From: CAYGZA01 sp964354135
GTDB lineage: Bacteria; Planctomycetota; Planctomycetia; Pirellulales; Thermoguttaceae
Length of the DNA stretch: 32,227 nucleotides
Assembly: GCA_964354135.1 (NCBI GenBank)
Contig: CAYGZA010000029.1
Coordinates: 1 to 32,227 of the forward strand
Direction of reading: 5' to 3'
Below are positions 24,150 through 31,465 of this stretch, in pieces. The first letter of the stretch is position 1. Every line of letters begins with the position of its first letter. A program made the translations under genes and the position numbers. Under the pieces are notes generated by a model, which worked only from the letters and a program-made list of their open reading frames with translations, was not told the origin of the DNA and did not search any database.

Positions 24150-26039
24150 ATGAGATGCACGACCGCAGGTATACGATGTGCAATTGCCGCGACAATCCTC
24201 GGGGCGGGTTGGACCGGCAGCGCGGCAGCCGGGCCGGTGTATCGCTCTCCGCTGGCGTTGGCCGTGTCGCCGGACGGGAAGACGCTTTACGTCAGCGACA
24301 AGACCGCCGGCTGCGTCGTCGTGCTCGATCCGGCGGCCGGAAAGCCGCTCCGCGAAATCGCCGTTCCCGGCGAGCCGCACGGGCTGGCCCTCTCCGCCGA
24401 CGGGAAGACCCTTTATGTCGCCGAGCGCAAGGCCCACGCCGTGGCGGTCATCGATACGGCCGCCGGGGCCATTGCGAAGCGGATTCCCGTCGGCTTCTGG
24501 CCGGTCGCCGTCGCTCTGGCCGAGAAGGGCAACCGGCTCTACACCTGCAATCGCGGCGACCACACCGTGTCCGTCGTCGATCCGGCCGCCGGCAAGGAGA
24601 TCAAGCGGATTCGCGTCGGCCGCGAGCCGGATGCCCTGGCGGTCACCCCTGACCAAGCGAGGATCGTCGTTGCCAACATGCTCCCGGAGGGCGCGGGCAC
24701 GGACCCGACCCTGGCCGCCGACGTGAGCATTCTGGATGCCGCCGCCATGGAGCAAAAGGCCAAGCTGAAGCTGCCGCCGGGGTCAACGGTGGTCGCGGGG
24801 GTGGCCGCCAGCCCGGACGGCAGATGGGCCTACCTCATCCACACCCTCGGCCGGTTCAACCTGCCGATCACGCAATTGGAGCGGGGATGGGTACACACCT
24901 ACGCCTTGACCATTCTCGACGTCCCCGCCGGCTCGATCCTCGCCACGGTGCTCTTGGACGACCTGTCCGGCGGCTCGACCGACCCGTGGGCGGTGGTCGT
25001 CTCGCCGGACGGAAAGCGGCTTTGGGTCTCTCATTCCGGCACGCATGAGGTTTCGGCGATCGACATTGCCCGCGTCCACGAGCTTCTGGACGGCAAGGTG
25101 CCGGAAGACCTGGCGAAGCTCAAGGACGGAATGCGGGACAACATCTGGGTGCGAATCGCCAAGGACCGCAAGGTGATCCCGCAGTTGGCCAACGACCTGA
25201 CGGCGCTTTACATTGCCGGCACGGTCCGCCGCGCCCCGAGCGGCGGGCAAGGCCCGCGCGGAATGGCCCTCTCACCCGACGCAAAGCGGCTCTACGTGGC
25301 GAACTACTTTGCCGGCACCGTTGGGGTTCTCGATGCGGCGGCGGGGAAGCTCTTGCAGACCGTCGCGGTCGGGCCGCAGCCGACGCCCGACGCAGCCCGG
25401 CGCGGCGAACTCTATTTCCACGACGCCAACCGCTGCTTCCAGCGATGGCATAGCTGCGCCACGTGTCACCCGGACGGCCGCGTGGACGGGCTCCCCTGGG
25501 ACTTCATGCGCGACGGGATCGGCAACGGCAAGGACGTGATCAGCCTGGTGTTGATGCACCAGACCTCGCCGCACAACCGCCGGGCGACGCGGCCCGACCC
25601 CCGCGAGTGCATGCGGACCGGCGTGACGGGGAGCCACTTGATCGTCCCCGAGCCGTCCGACCTGGAGGACCTGCTGGCCTACGTGCAGACGCTCCAACCG
25701 GAGCCCAACCCCCTCTTGCCCCAAGTGGCCGCCGCAGCCGCCCGCGGCAAACGTCTTTTTGAAGGCAAGGCGGGTTGCGAGACGTGCCACCCCGCTCCGT
25801 ACTACACCGATCAGCAGATGCACAACGTCGGAATCCTGACGCCGCTTGAGCCCGACGGGATGTACGATTCGCCCTCCCTGGTCGAGGTCTATCGGACGGC
25901 GCCCTACTTTCACGACGGCCGCTCGCCGACGCTCAAGGACGCACTGATCAAGGACGATCCCGGCGGCAATCACGGCCACGCAAAGTCCTTGAGCCCACAG
26001 GAGCTCGACGACCTGATCGCGTACCTGCTGTCGCTGTAG
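24150..26039 (+). CDS. YVTN beta-propeller fused to di-heme cytochrome c
   Basis: The 629-residue exported protein has a signal peptide (about 1-27, ending SAAAGP). Repeated propeller blades follow (about 30-410), marked by SPDGKTLYVSDKTAGCVVVL, SADGKTLYVAERKAHAVAVI and SPDAKRLYVANYFAGTVGVL. A C-terminal part has two c-type heme sites, CATCH at 436-440 and CETCH at 543-547. The second half resembles the cytochrome c peroxidase/MauG group in its two-heme layout and in GMYDSPSLVEVYRTAPYFHD-GRSPTL. The ATG has GAGGAG about 8 bases upstream. By family it is a periplasmic electron-transfer or peroxidase-like protein; the propeller may bind a partner or substrate. It needs cytochrome c maturation factors, which are not in this window. 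It stands alone as a transcription unit. Confidence 0.9.
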   Translation: MRCTTAGIRCAIAATILGAGWTGSAAAGPVYRSPLALAVSPDGKTLYVSDKTAGCVVVLDPAAGKPLREIAVPGEPHGLALSADGKTLYVAERKAHAVAVIDTAAGAIAKRIPVGFWPVAVALAEKGNRLYTCNRGDHTVSVVDPAAGKEIKRIRVGREPDALAVTPDQARIVVANMLPEGAGTDPTLAADVSILDAAAMEQKAKLKLPPGSTVVAGVAASPDGRWAYLIHTLGRFNLPITQLERGWVHTYALTILDVPAGSILATVLLDDLSGGSTDPWAVVVSPDGKRLWVSHSGTHEVSAIDIARVHELLDGKVPEDLAKLKDGMRDNIWVRIAKDRKVIPQLANDLTALYIAGTVRRAPSGGQGPRGMALSPDAKRLYVANYFAGTVGVLDAAAGKLLQTVAVGPQPTPDAARRGELYFHDANRCFQRWHSCATCHPDGRVDGLPWDFMRDGIGNGKDVISLVLMHQTSPHNRRATRPDPRECMRTGVTGSHLIVPEPSDLEDLLAYVQTLQPEPNPLLPQVAAAAARGKRLFEGKAGCETCHPAPYYTDQQMHNVGILTPLEPDGMYDSPSLVEVYRTAPYFHDGRSPTLKDALIKDDPGGNHGHAKSLSPQELDDLIAYLLSL

Positions 26040-26215
26040 AGCGCTCTCCTCTGTTGGGGGGTGCTCGCTCAGGTTTTTCCAGGTCCCCCCCGCTGCTGTC
26101 CGCCGTGCCGATAGCCAATGTCGCGCCAACCCATTCAGCCGGCAGCGAGAATCAGTTAGACTCAGGCAGTTGTCCAGATAGGTCAACGCCCACGCAAGAG
26201 GACTGGATTCCGGCA

Positions 26216-27406
26216 ATGCTGACCGACGACGAGCTGTTGGCACTCCTCACCGATACGGAATCGGACCGGGTGGAAAGGAAGGCGTCGCTCAGTGACCGAG
26301 ACCGGATTCGTCAGGCCATCTGTGCGTTTGCCAACGACCTCCCCGACCATCGGCAACCGGGGGTGCTCTTCGTCGGCGTCTATGACGATGGCAGGTGTGC
26401 GAACCTGCCCATTACGGATGAACTCCTGAAAACGCTGGCCCACATGCGTTCCGATGGAAACATCCTTCCCCTGCCGATGATGACCGTGCAGAAGCGGGTA
26501 CTGAACCACTGCGAAGTCGCCGTGGTCGAAGTGCAGCCTTCGTACAGCCCGCCTGTGAGATATGACGGACGGGTCTGGATCCGAGTCGGGCCGAGAAGGG
26601 CAGTCGCCACCCGGGAGGAAGAACGGCGTCTGACGGAGAAACGTCGCGCCCGTGACTTGCCCTTTGACCAGAGTCCCGTGCCCGGTGCTGCCGTCGACGA
26701 CTTGGACTTGGACCTGTTCGAGCGCGTCTATGTGCCGTCGGCGGTGTCGCCCGACGTGTTGGCCGCGAATGACCGCTCCCGGGAGCAGCAATTGGCCTCA
26801 CTCCGTTTTGTGGGCCAGGACGGTATCCCAAACGTCGGCGCGCTGCTGGTGTTCGGAAAGGACCCCATCGGTTGGATAAGCGGCGCGTACATCCAGTTCC
26901 TGCGGATCGACGGGTTGGAGCTCACCGACCCGATTCAGCGTCAAAAGGAGATTGCCGGGCCGATGCCCGAGATGTTGCTCGCGATCGACGAAGTCCTGAT
27001 GGCGAACGTGTCCGTTGCCGGTGACGTGCGCGCAGGCTCGACCGAAATCCGAAGTCCGGACTACCCCATCGTCGCCCTGCAGCAACTGGTTCGCAACGCG
27101 GTCTTGCACCGAACCTACGAGACAAGTAACGCCCCGGCAAGGGTATACTGGTTCAGCGATCGGATCGAAATCCACAGCCCGGGAGGGCTCTACGGTCATG
27201 TGACCCCGGACAACTTCGGCCAACCGGGCGCTACCGATTATCGCAATCCTCTCCTTGCTGAGGCTATGAAGGTTCTGGGATTCGTGCAACGATTCGGCCT
27301 GGGTATCCCACTGGCCAGGAATGAACTCCAGAAAAACGGAAATCCTCCCTTGGAGCTGAGCCCCGGCTCGAACTCAGTCCTTGTCACCGTACGGAGGCGG
27401 GCGTGA
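26216..27406 (+). CDS. AlbA_2 (Schlafen-like) and HATPase_c_4 protein
   Basis: The 396-residue protein has an N-terminal AlbA_2 domain (about 5-125; ESDRVERKASLSDRDRIRQA, then AFANDLPDHRQPGVLFVGVY), which in this family binds nucleic acid or acts as a Schlafen-type core. A linker and a C-terminal GHKL ATPase-like domain follow (about 280-390; N-box LVRNAVLHRTYE with N294, then FSDRIEIHSPGGLYG, and RFGLGIPLARNELQKNGNP). The frame is open from 26054, but ATG 26216 (MLTDDELLALL) is the natural family start. It overlaps the ParA-like gene as GTGA. Its codon use looks less GC-rich at third positions than its neighbours, suggesting acquisition. Family members are often annotated as putative transcriptional regulators and occur in defence-rich regions; the role here is unknown. 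Confidence 0.88.
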   Translation: MLTDDELLALLTDTESDRVERKASLSDRDRIRQAICAFANDLPDHRQPGVLFVGVYDDGRCANLPITDELLKTLAHMRSDGNILPLPMMTVQKRVLNHCEVAVVEVQPSYSPPVRYDGRVWIRVGPRRAVATREEERRLTEKRRARDLPFDQSPVPGAAVDDLDLDLFERVYVPSAVSPDVLAANDRSREQQLASLRFVGQDGIPNVGALLVFGKDPIGWISGAYIQFLRIDGLELTDPIQRQKEIAGPMPEMLLAIDEVLMANVSVAGDVRAGSTEIRSPDYPIVALQQLVRNAVLHRTYETSNAPARVYWFSDRIEIHSPGGLYGHVTPDNFGQPGATDYRNPLLAEAMKVLGFVQRFGLGIPLARNELQKNGNPPLELSPGSNSVLVTVRRRA

Positions 27407-28413
27407 AGACGATAGCATTCTTTAACAACAAAGGCGGGGATGGGACGATATTGGTGTACCACTTGGCCTGGATGTACGCCGAGTTGGGGCTGAACGTGAT
27501 TGCTGCTGACCTTGATCCCCAGGCGAATCTGAGTTCGATCTTCCTCCCGGAAGAGCGGTTGGAGGAGTTGTGGCCCGACGGGGCGCACCTGCACAGCATC
27601 CTGGGGGCCATTCAACCGATCCTTCAGGGAATCGGTGATGTGGCCGACCCACATGTGGAAAGCGTGACGGACAACATCGCTCTGATTGTGGGCGATTTCG
27701 GCTTGTCCGCCTTCGAGGGAAAACTGTCCGACGCTTGGCTGCTGTGCCACGATCGGGACGGATCTGCGTTCCGCGTGATGTCGGCTTTCCACCGCTTGAT
27801 CTGTCGGGCAGCGCAGAACCGAGGAGCCGAACTAGTGCTCATCGACGTGGCGCCATACCTCGGAGCGATCAATCGCGCGGTCATGATTGCGGCGGACCAC
27901 GTTGCGATCCCCTTGGCACCCGATCTCTTCTCTTTGCAGGGGCTGCGAAACCTCGGCCCGACTTTGCGCCGTTGGCGCTCGGAATGGCAGGATCGCCGGA
28001 CGCGAACTCCCGATCCTGGTCTCGATCTGCCTCCGGGGGAGATGCGGCCCGCCGGCTACATCATCATGCAACATGCGACGCGCCTCGACCGCCCCGTCCA
28101 CGCATATAGCCGTTGGATGGAGCGGATTCCGGGGGAGTATTCGACCTCGGTGCTCGGTGAGGACCTCACGAAAACGTATGCGGCAGCAGAGAAATACCCC
28201 AACTGCCTCGCCCTCTTGAAGCACTATCGTAGTCTCATGCCCATGGCCATGGAGGCGCGAAAACCCATCTTCTCCTTGAAACCAGCGGACGGTGCCATCG
28301 GGGCACACTACAACGCCGTCCAGGAATGTCACAAGGACTTCAAGAGACTGGCGGCAAGGCTGGCCAAGGAGTGCCGCCTACCGCTGGAAGGCGCCGCCCT
28401 GCGAGCCCGATGA
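27403..28413 (+). CDS. ParA-like ATPase with degenerate P-loop
   Basis: The 336-residue protein is ParA/MinD-like from end to end. The N-terminus is IAFFNNKGGDGTILVYHLAW (K10-G11-G12-D13-G14-T15), the switch I region is AADLDPQANLSS (34-45), and Walker B is LVLIDVAPYLGAINRA with D148. Relatives I know read KGGVGKTTLVYHLAW. Here the signature Lys of KGG is kept, but one residue is missing and the GK lysine that contacts the phosphates is gone. ATP binding may therefore be weakened, or the gene may be decaying. The rest of the frame is intact, including LAPDLFSLQGLRNLGPTLRR and LALLKHYRSLMPMAMEARKP. The start is GTG 27403, preceded by GGAGG, and it overlaps the upstream stop as GTGA. It converges on the minus-strand DUF6807 gene 14 bases away. 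Confidence 0.9.
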   Translation: MKTIAFFNNKGGDGTILVYHLAWMYAELGLNVIAADLDPQANLSSIFLPEERLEELWPDGAHLHSILGAIQPILQGIGDVADPHVESVTDNIALIVGDFGLSAFEGKLSDAWLLCHDRDGSAFRVMSAFHRLICRAAQNRGAELVLIDVAPYLGAINRAVMIAADHVAIPLAPDLFSLQGLRNLGPTLRRWRSEWQDRRTRTPDPGLDLPPGEMRPAGYIIMQHATRLDRPVHAYSRWMERIPGEYSTSVLGEDLTKTYAAAEKYPNCLALLKHYRSLMPMAMEARKPIFSLKPADGAIGAHYNAVQECHKDFKRLAARLAKECRLPLEGAALRAR

Positions 28414-28427
28414 TTGTGCGTCGGTTG

Positions 28428-29390
28428 CTATGCCGAAGCCCAATCGCGGTAAAGCGTCGCCAGCCCGATTTCCTCCGGCGACCCGGCGAACAGCACGACC
28501 CGGTAGCGGAGATGGACCGACTTGCCGCCGGCCAGTTGCCACGGCTTGTCGATGAAGTCCAACGGCGTGGGCGAGATGAAGCCGTAGTCGCGGGTGAACC
28601 AGGGCGTCGGGGCCCAGGGATTCTTGGGGTGATCGAATAGGGCGATGCCCTCAACGACGTCGCCGGCCACGCCGGCGCGCTTGCCGAAGTAGCAGCACCA
28701 GGCGGCCGGCTTGCCGAAGGTGGCCTTCTCGCCGGACTGGCCTTCCGAGTTCAGGAGCGTGCCTCCGGCCCAAGGGATGATGTCGGCCGCGGCGCGGATG
28801 CTGAAGAGAGAGTGGTTCGTCTTCTGGATCGTAACGTCATGCACGGCGGTCCACTCGATCTCGGCGTCGAGGAACCGCAGGCCGGGGTTAACCACCCGGA
28901 CGGTGATCTTCCGCTCGTCGCGCATCACCACAGGCCCGCCCGGCTTGCGCCACTCGCAGCGGTCGAGGAGTTCGGCCGACTCGGGCGTGGACTTGCCGAG
29001 CTTCAGTCCCACGGAAACGATCTGCCCGGCCCGCACGGCCTCCTGCCAGTAGTTGCCTCCATTCACGCGGTCGCAGGCAAAGAGCATGGAGCGGTGGTGC
29101 GGGTATGGAACCGAGGTCTCGGTGGTCAGCGACAGCCCGCTCTTGGGGCCTGTCAGCGGATACAAATACGGATACTTCTGCGTCGCGTGGGCCCGGTAGC
29201 TGGTTAGGATCGCGTTGGCCCAGCGGACCCAGACTTGCGGGCCGTCCTGGTAGGCTGTGAGCTTGTCGGCCCCCGGCTCGGGCTTGATCTGTCCGCGAGC
29301 CACCCCTGCCCCGATTGACAAACCCGCTGCGCCCCCAGCGACCAGCAGCGAACGCTTCAGCAGATCACGCCGTCGCACTTTCGCATTCAT
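28428..29390 (-). CDS. Tat-exported DUF6807 (PmoA-like) protein
   Basis: The 320-residue protein has a twin-arginine signal (RRRDLLKRSLLVAGGAAGLS at about 6-25) and then a beta-sandwich-like domain of the DUF6807 type, annotated as methane oxygenase PmoA in many planctomycete genomes although it is not a particulate methane monooxygenase subunit. Diagnostic phrases are PYPHHRSMLFACDRVNGGNY, GEKATFGKPAAWCCYFGKR, EGIALFDHPKNPWAPTPWFT and RDYGFISPTPL, ending RYRVVLFAG and LYRDWASA. ATG 29390 has GGGGAG 8 bases upstream. The following gene codes for a second, diverged DUF6807 protein. The family commonly sits beside Gfo/Idh/MocA oxidoreductases, as here. A galactose-mutarotase-like sugar-processing role is inferred; no reaction is established. 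Confidence 0.85.
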   Translation of the reverse strand: MNAKVRRRDLLKRSLLVAGGAAGLSIGAGVARGQIKPEPGADKLTAYQDGPQVWVRWANAILTSYRAHATQKYPYLYPLTGPKSGLSLTTETSVPYPHHRSMLFACDRVNGGNYWQEAVRAGQIVSVGLKLGKSTPESAELLDRCEWRKPGGPVVMRDERKITVRVVNPGLRFLDAEIEWTAVHDVTIQKTNHSLFSIRAAADIIPWAGGTLLNSEGQSGEKATFGKPAAWCCYFGKRAGVAGDVVEGIALFDHPKNPWAPTPWFTRDYGFISPTPLDFIDKPWQLAGGKSVHLRYRVVLFAGSPEEIGLATLYRDWASA

Positions 29391-29426
29391 GTGGAGCACT
29401 CCCCGAGAGACCATTCCGTCTACTGT

Positions 29427-30470
29427 CTACTTCGCCGCCGCCTTCATCGCTGCGGCATAGTCGTCGTACGCCCGCTGCAGCCGGGCCGGCTCCAGTTCGC
29501 CCCGATGGATCCAGACGCGGTAATTGAGGCGGATCGGAATGCCAGGCGGAAAGGTCTTCTCCTTCACCCCCGGCCAGCCCACGCACAGGATGCCGTAGTG
29601 GCGCGTGAGCCACGTGGGCGGAAAGCCAGGGTGGCGTGGGTCTATGAAGATCGCCGCGCCGCTGCGGTCGGGGGCCCCGGCGAACTTCGCCGTTAGATCA
29701 GCCCACGCGAGCGGCGTGTCGGGGAGGTCCTCTTTGGTCTTTCCGCTGGGAACGGTAATCACCGTGTCCTTTCGAGGAGCGTACCGCAGGTTCAATCCTC
29801 CGTAGCTCTTGCCTTCCGCGCCACGCAGGGTGATCGGCTTGTCTACGGGGGTCAGCACGAGCTCCAGATCGATCGATCGCGCCCCCTCGGCCGCCTTCGA
29901 GACCCGTAGTCGGACCTCCTCCGTCATCACCTTCTTCTGGCCGACGAACCAGCCGTTCTCCACGGCCAACATGGTGGCTTCCGGTCCTGCTTCCCGAGAA
30001 ATCCAACGGACGAACCGCTGCTGGATGTTGCCGTACACCCAGAGGTCGTACTCCTTCCCGTCGATTCCGACGTGCGGCCATGCCCAGAAGATGCCGTGGT
30101 GATGATAATGGTCTTTCGAGAAACTCTCGGTGAGCACTTCGCCGTCGAGGCCATAGACCGGGTGGATGAAGCACGCCCGGCTGCGGCGGGGATCGTTCTT
30201 CGGAATCTTGGGATTCGTGATCACGCCGTGATTGTAGACGAGCACCGGGCGGTCGCCGTCCCACAGGCCGAGCGATTTGTCGTCGATCTCCTTGAAGCGG
30301 AAAGCGTCTTGAGTGCCGCTCGGAGCCGGCTTGGCCGCAGCCGGACCCGATTCCTCGGCGAGGGCCGCCCTGGCTATCGAGAGCAGCAAAGAAGCAAGCC
30401 ACACCGCAACATGGCTTGCCCCGCCGGCACGCCGCAAACAGAGAATTCTCGGATCAACGTGAGAAGGCAT
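29427..30470 (-). CDS. Sec-exported DUF6807 (PmoA-like) protein
   Basis: The 347-residue protein starts at ATG 30470 (MPSHVDPRILCLRRAG), which has AAGGAG 7 bases upstream. The signal segment is about residues 20-39 (VAVWLASLLLSIARAALAEE), without a twin-arginine motif. The DUF6807 region shows RACFIHPVYGLDGEVLTESF, HYHHHGIFWAWPHVGIDG, LAWADLTAKFAGAPDRSGAA and PGFPPTWLTRHYGILCVGWP. The His cluster HYHHHG aligns in position with PYPHHRS in the other copy and may be a metal or substrate site (inference). It is 36 bases upstream of the neighbouring paralogue and 31 bases after the DUF4058 gene, on the same strand, so an operon is likely. Confidence 0.85.
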   Translation of the reverse strand: MPSHVDPRILCLRRAGGASHVAVWLASLLLSIARAALAEESGPAAAKPAPSGTQDAFRFKEIDDKSLGLWDGDRPVLVYNHGVITNPKIPKNDPRRSRACFIHPVYGLDGEVLTESFSKDHYHHHGIFWAWPHVGIDGKEYDLWVYGNIQQRFVRWISREAGPEATMLAVENGWFVGQKKVMTEEVRLRVSKAAEGARSIDLELVLTPVDKPITLRGAEGKSYGGLNLRYAPRKDTVITVPSGKTKEDLPDTPLAWADLTAKFAGAPDRSGAAIFIDPRHPGFPPTWLTRHYGILCVGWPGVKEKTFPPGIPIRLNYRVWIHRGELEPARLQRAYDDYAAAMKAAAK

Positions 30471-30501
30471 AACCGTACTCCTTGGATGCATCTTCAGAGT
30501 G

Positions 30502-31311
30502 TCAAGACCGCTCGTCCGGCCGGGCCCGCGGTTCTGCTGCTTCGGCGATCAACCGGTCGGCCCACGCCTGATCGTCGGGCCCGAGCGGCGGGCGGCACGG
30601 GACGCCGTAGGTGAGCCGCTGGCGATAAGCCCCCGCATCGTAGACCTGGGCCACCACCGCTTGAACGTCGAGCGACACGTCCGGATCGTCGCCGGCCAAC
30701 GGAATGTGAACCCGCGGCAATCGCTGCCGCACTCCCCGCAAGTACAACTCGTACCGGTCGCGGGGCCCGCGCGCCCGGTTGACGCAGACGAGGTAATCAT
30801 ACGGCCCTTTGCCGCGGGCAGACCACTCCGGAACCGCGAGGACATGCGGCCCGACCCGAAGGAGATCAATCTCCACCAGGTGGGTTGTGCTGCCGAGCAC
30901 CTCGCGCTGCTTGGCCTGATAGAAATCGTGGCCCGGCCCGGGAAACTTGTTCGAGGGGCTTAGGACCTCGATCACCGTGACCACCTTCCGGCCGGAGTAA
31001 AGATCGAGAATCTCGACGTAGGACTCGTGGACTTCCAGGGCCGCGACTTGAACCACAACTGGATCATCTACCTCGACCACGGCCGCCCCGCCTTCGCCAC
31101 CTGGTCTCGTCGGTCGGTGGATCGACACATCCGGAATGATCTGACGGTCGGGTCCTTCGATATAGACCCGCTCCTCCACGGCAGCGACGTACCGCGGCCT
31201 CAGCAAAGGCTGCAACTCGTCGCGGAGGTACACCACCAAAGCGCTGTGTACCCCCGGCCAGATTTGCGGGTCTTCCAGATAGGGGTCCATTCCTGGGAAG
31301 ATCATCGCCAT
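30502..31311 (-). CDS. DUF4058 family protein
   Basis: The 269-residue soluble protein opens with the family signature MDPYLEDPQIWPGVHSALVV (about 8-27). Typical blocks follow: YVAAVEERVYIEGPDRQIIP-DVS, VVTVIEVLSPSNKFPGPGHD with YQAKQREVLGSTTHLVEIDL-LR, and a C-terminal PRVHIPLAGDDPDVSLD-VQAVV. The IEVLSPSNK and EIDLLR phrases recall the PD-(D/E)XK nuclease-like core reported for related DUFs, so a nuclease-fold ancestry is possible; I do not claim activity. DUF4058 occurs mainly in cyanobacteria, Chloroflexi and Planctomycetes, and its function is unknown. The start is ATG 31311 with a G-run just upstream; ATG 31305 is an equal alternative. No link in function to the DUF6807 genes is evident beyond position. 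Confidence 0.85.
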   Translation of the reverse strand: MAMIFPGMDPYLEDPQIWPGVHSALVVYLRDELQPLLRPRYVAAVEERVYIEGPDRQIIPDVSIHRPTRPGGEGGAAVVEVDDPVVVQVAALEVHESYVEILDLYSGRKVVTVIEVLSPSNKFPGPGHDFYQAKQREVLGSTTHLVEIDLLRVGPHVLAVPEWSARGKGPYDYLVCVNRARGPRDRYELYLRGVRQRLPRVHIPLAGDDPDVSLDVQAVVAQVYDAGAYRQRLTYGVPCRPPLGPDDQAWADRLIAEAAEPRARPDERS

Positions 31312-31389
31312 CGCATGCCCCCCCAAACAGGTCCGCGGGTCAGTTGCTGGCAACGCGCGCTGCCATTGCATCAAGTTTACGCACCACAG

Positions 31390-31411
31390 CCCAGGGGCGG
31401 CAACCCCTGGG
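31390..31411. repeat. CCCAGGGG hairpin in intergenic gap
   Basis: CCCAGGGG (31390-31397), a 6-base loop CGGCAA, and CCCCTGGG (31404-31411) form a perfect 8-base stem. It lies in the 154-base gap between the oxidoreductase stop and the DUF4058 start, both on the minus strand. A terminator or mRNA-stabilising role is possible, but there is no T-run. I see nothing else in this gap. Confidence 0.65.
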
Positions 31412-31465
31412 GCTTGGCTTTGTTCGCTCTTCCGGCAGGGTTATCAGAGCGAGAAATCGCAAGGT

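Noticed and set aside
26040..26215. Coding potential or promoter before the AlbA_2 gene
   Set aside because: The open frame carries no family pattern; a GGGGGG/CCCCCC pairing past the cytochrome stop (about 26055-26097) lacks a T-run, so I did not call a terminator.
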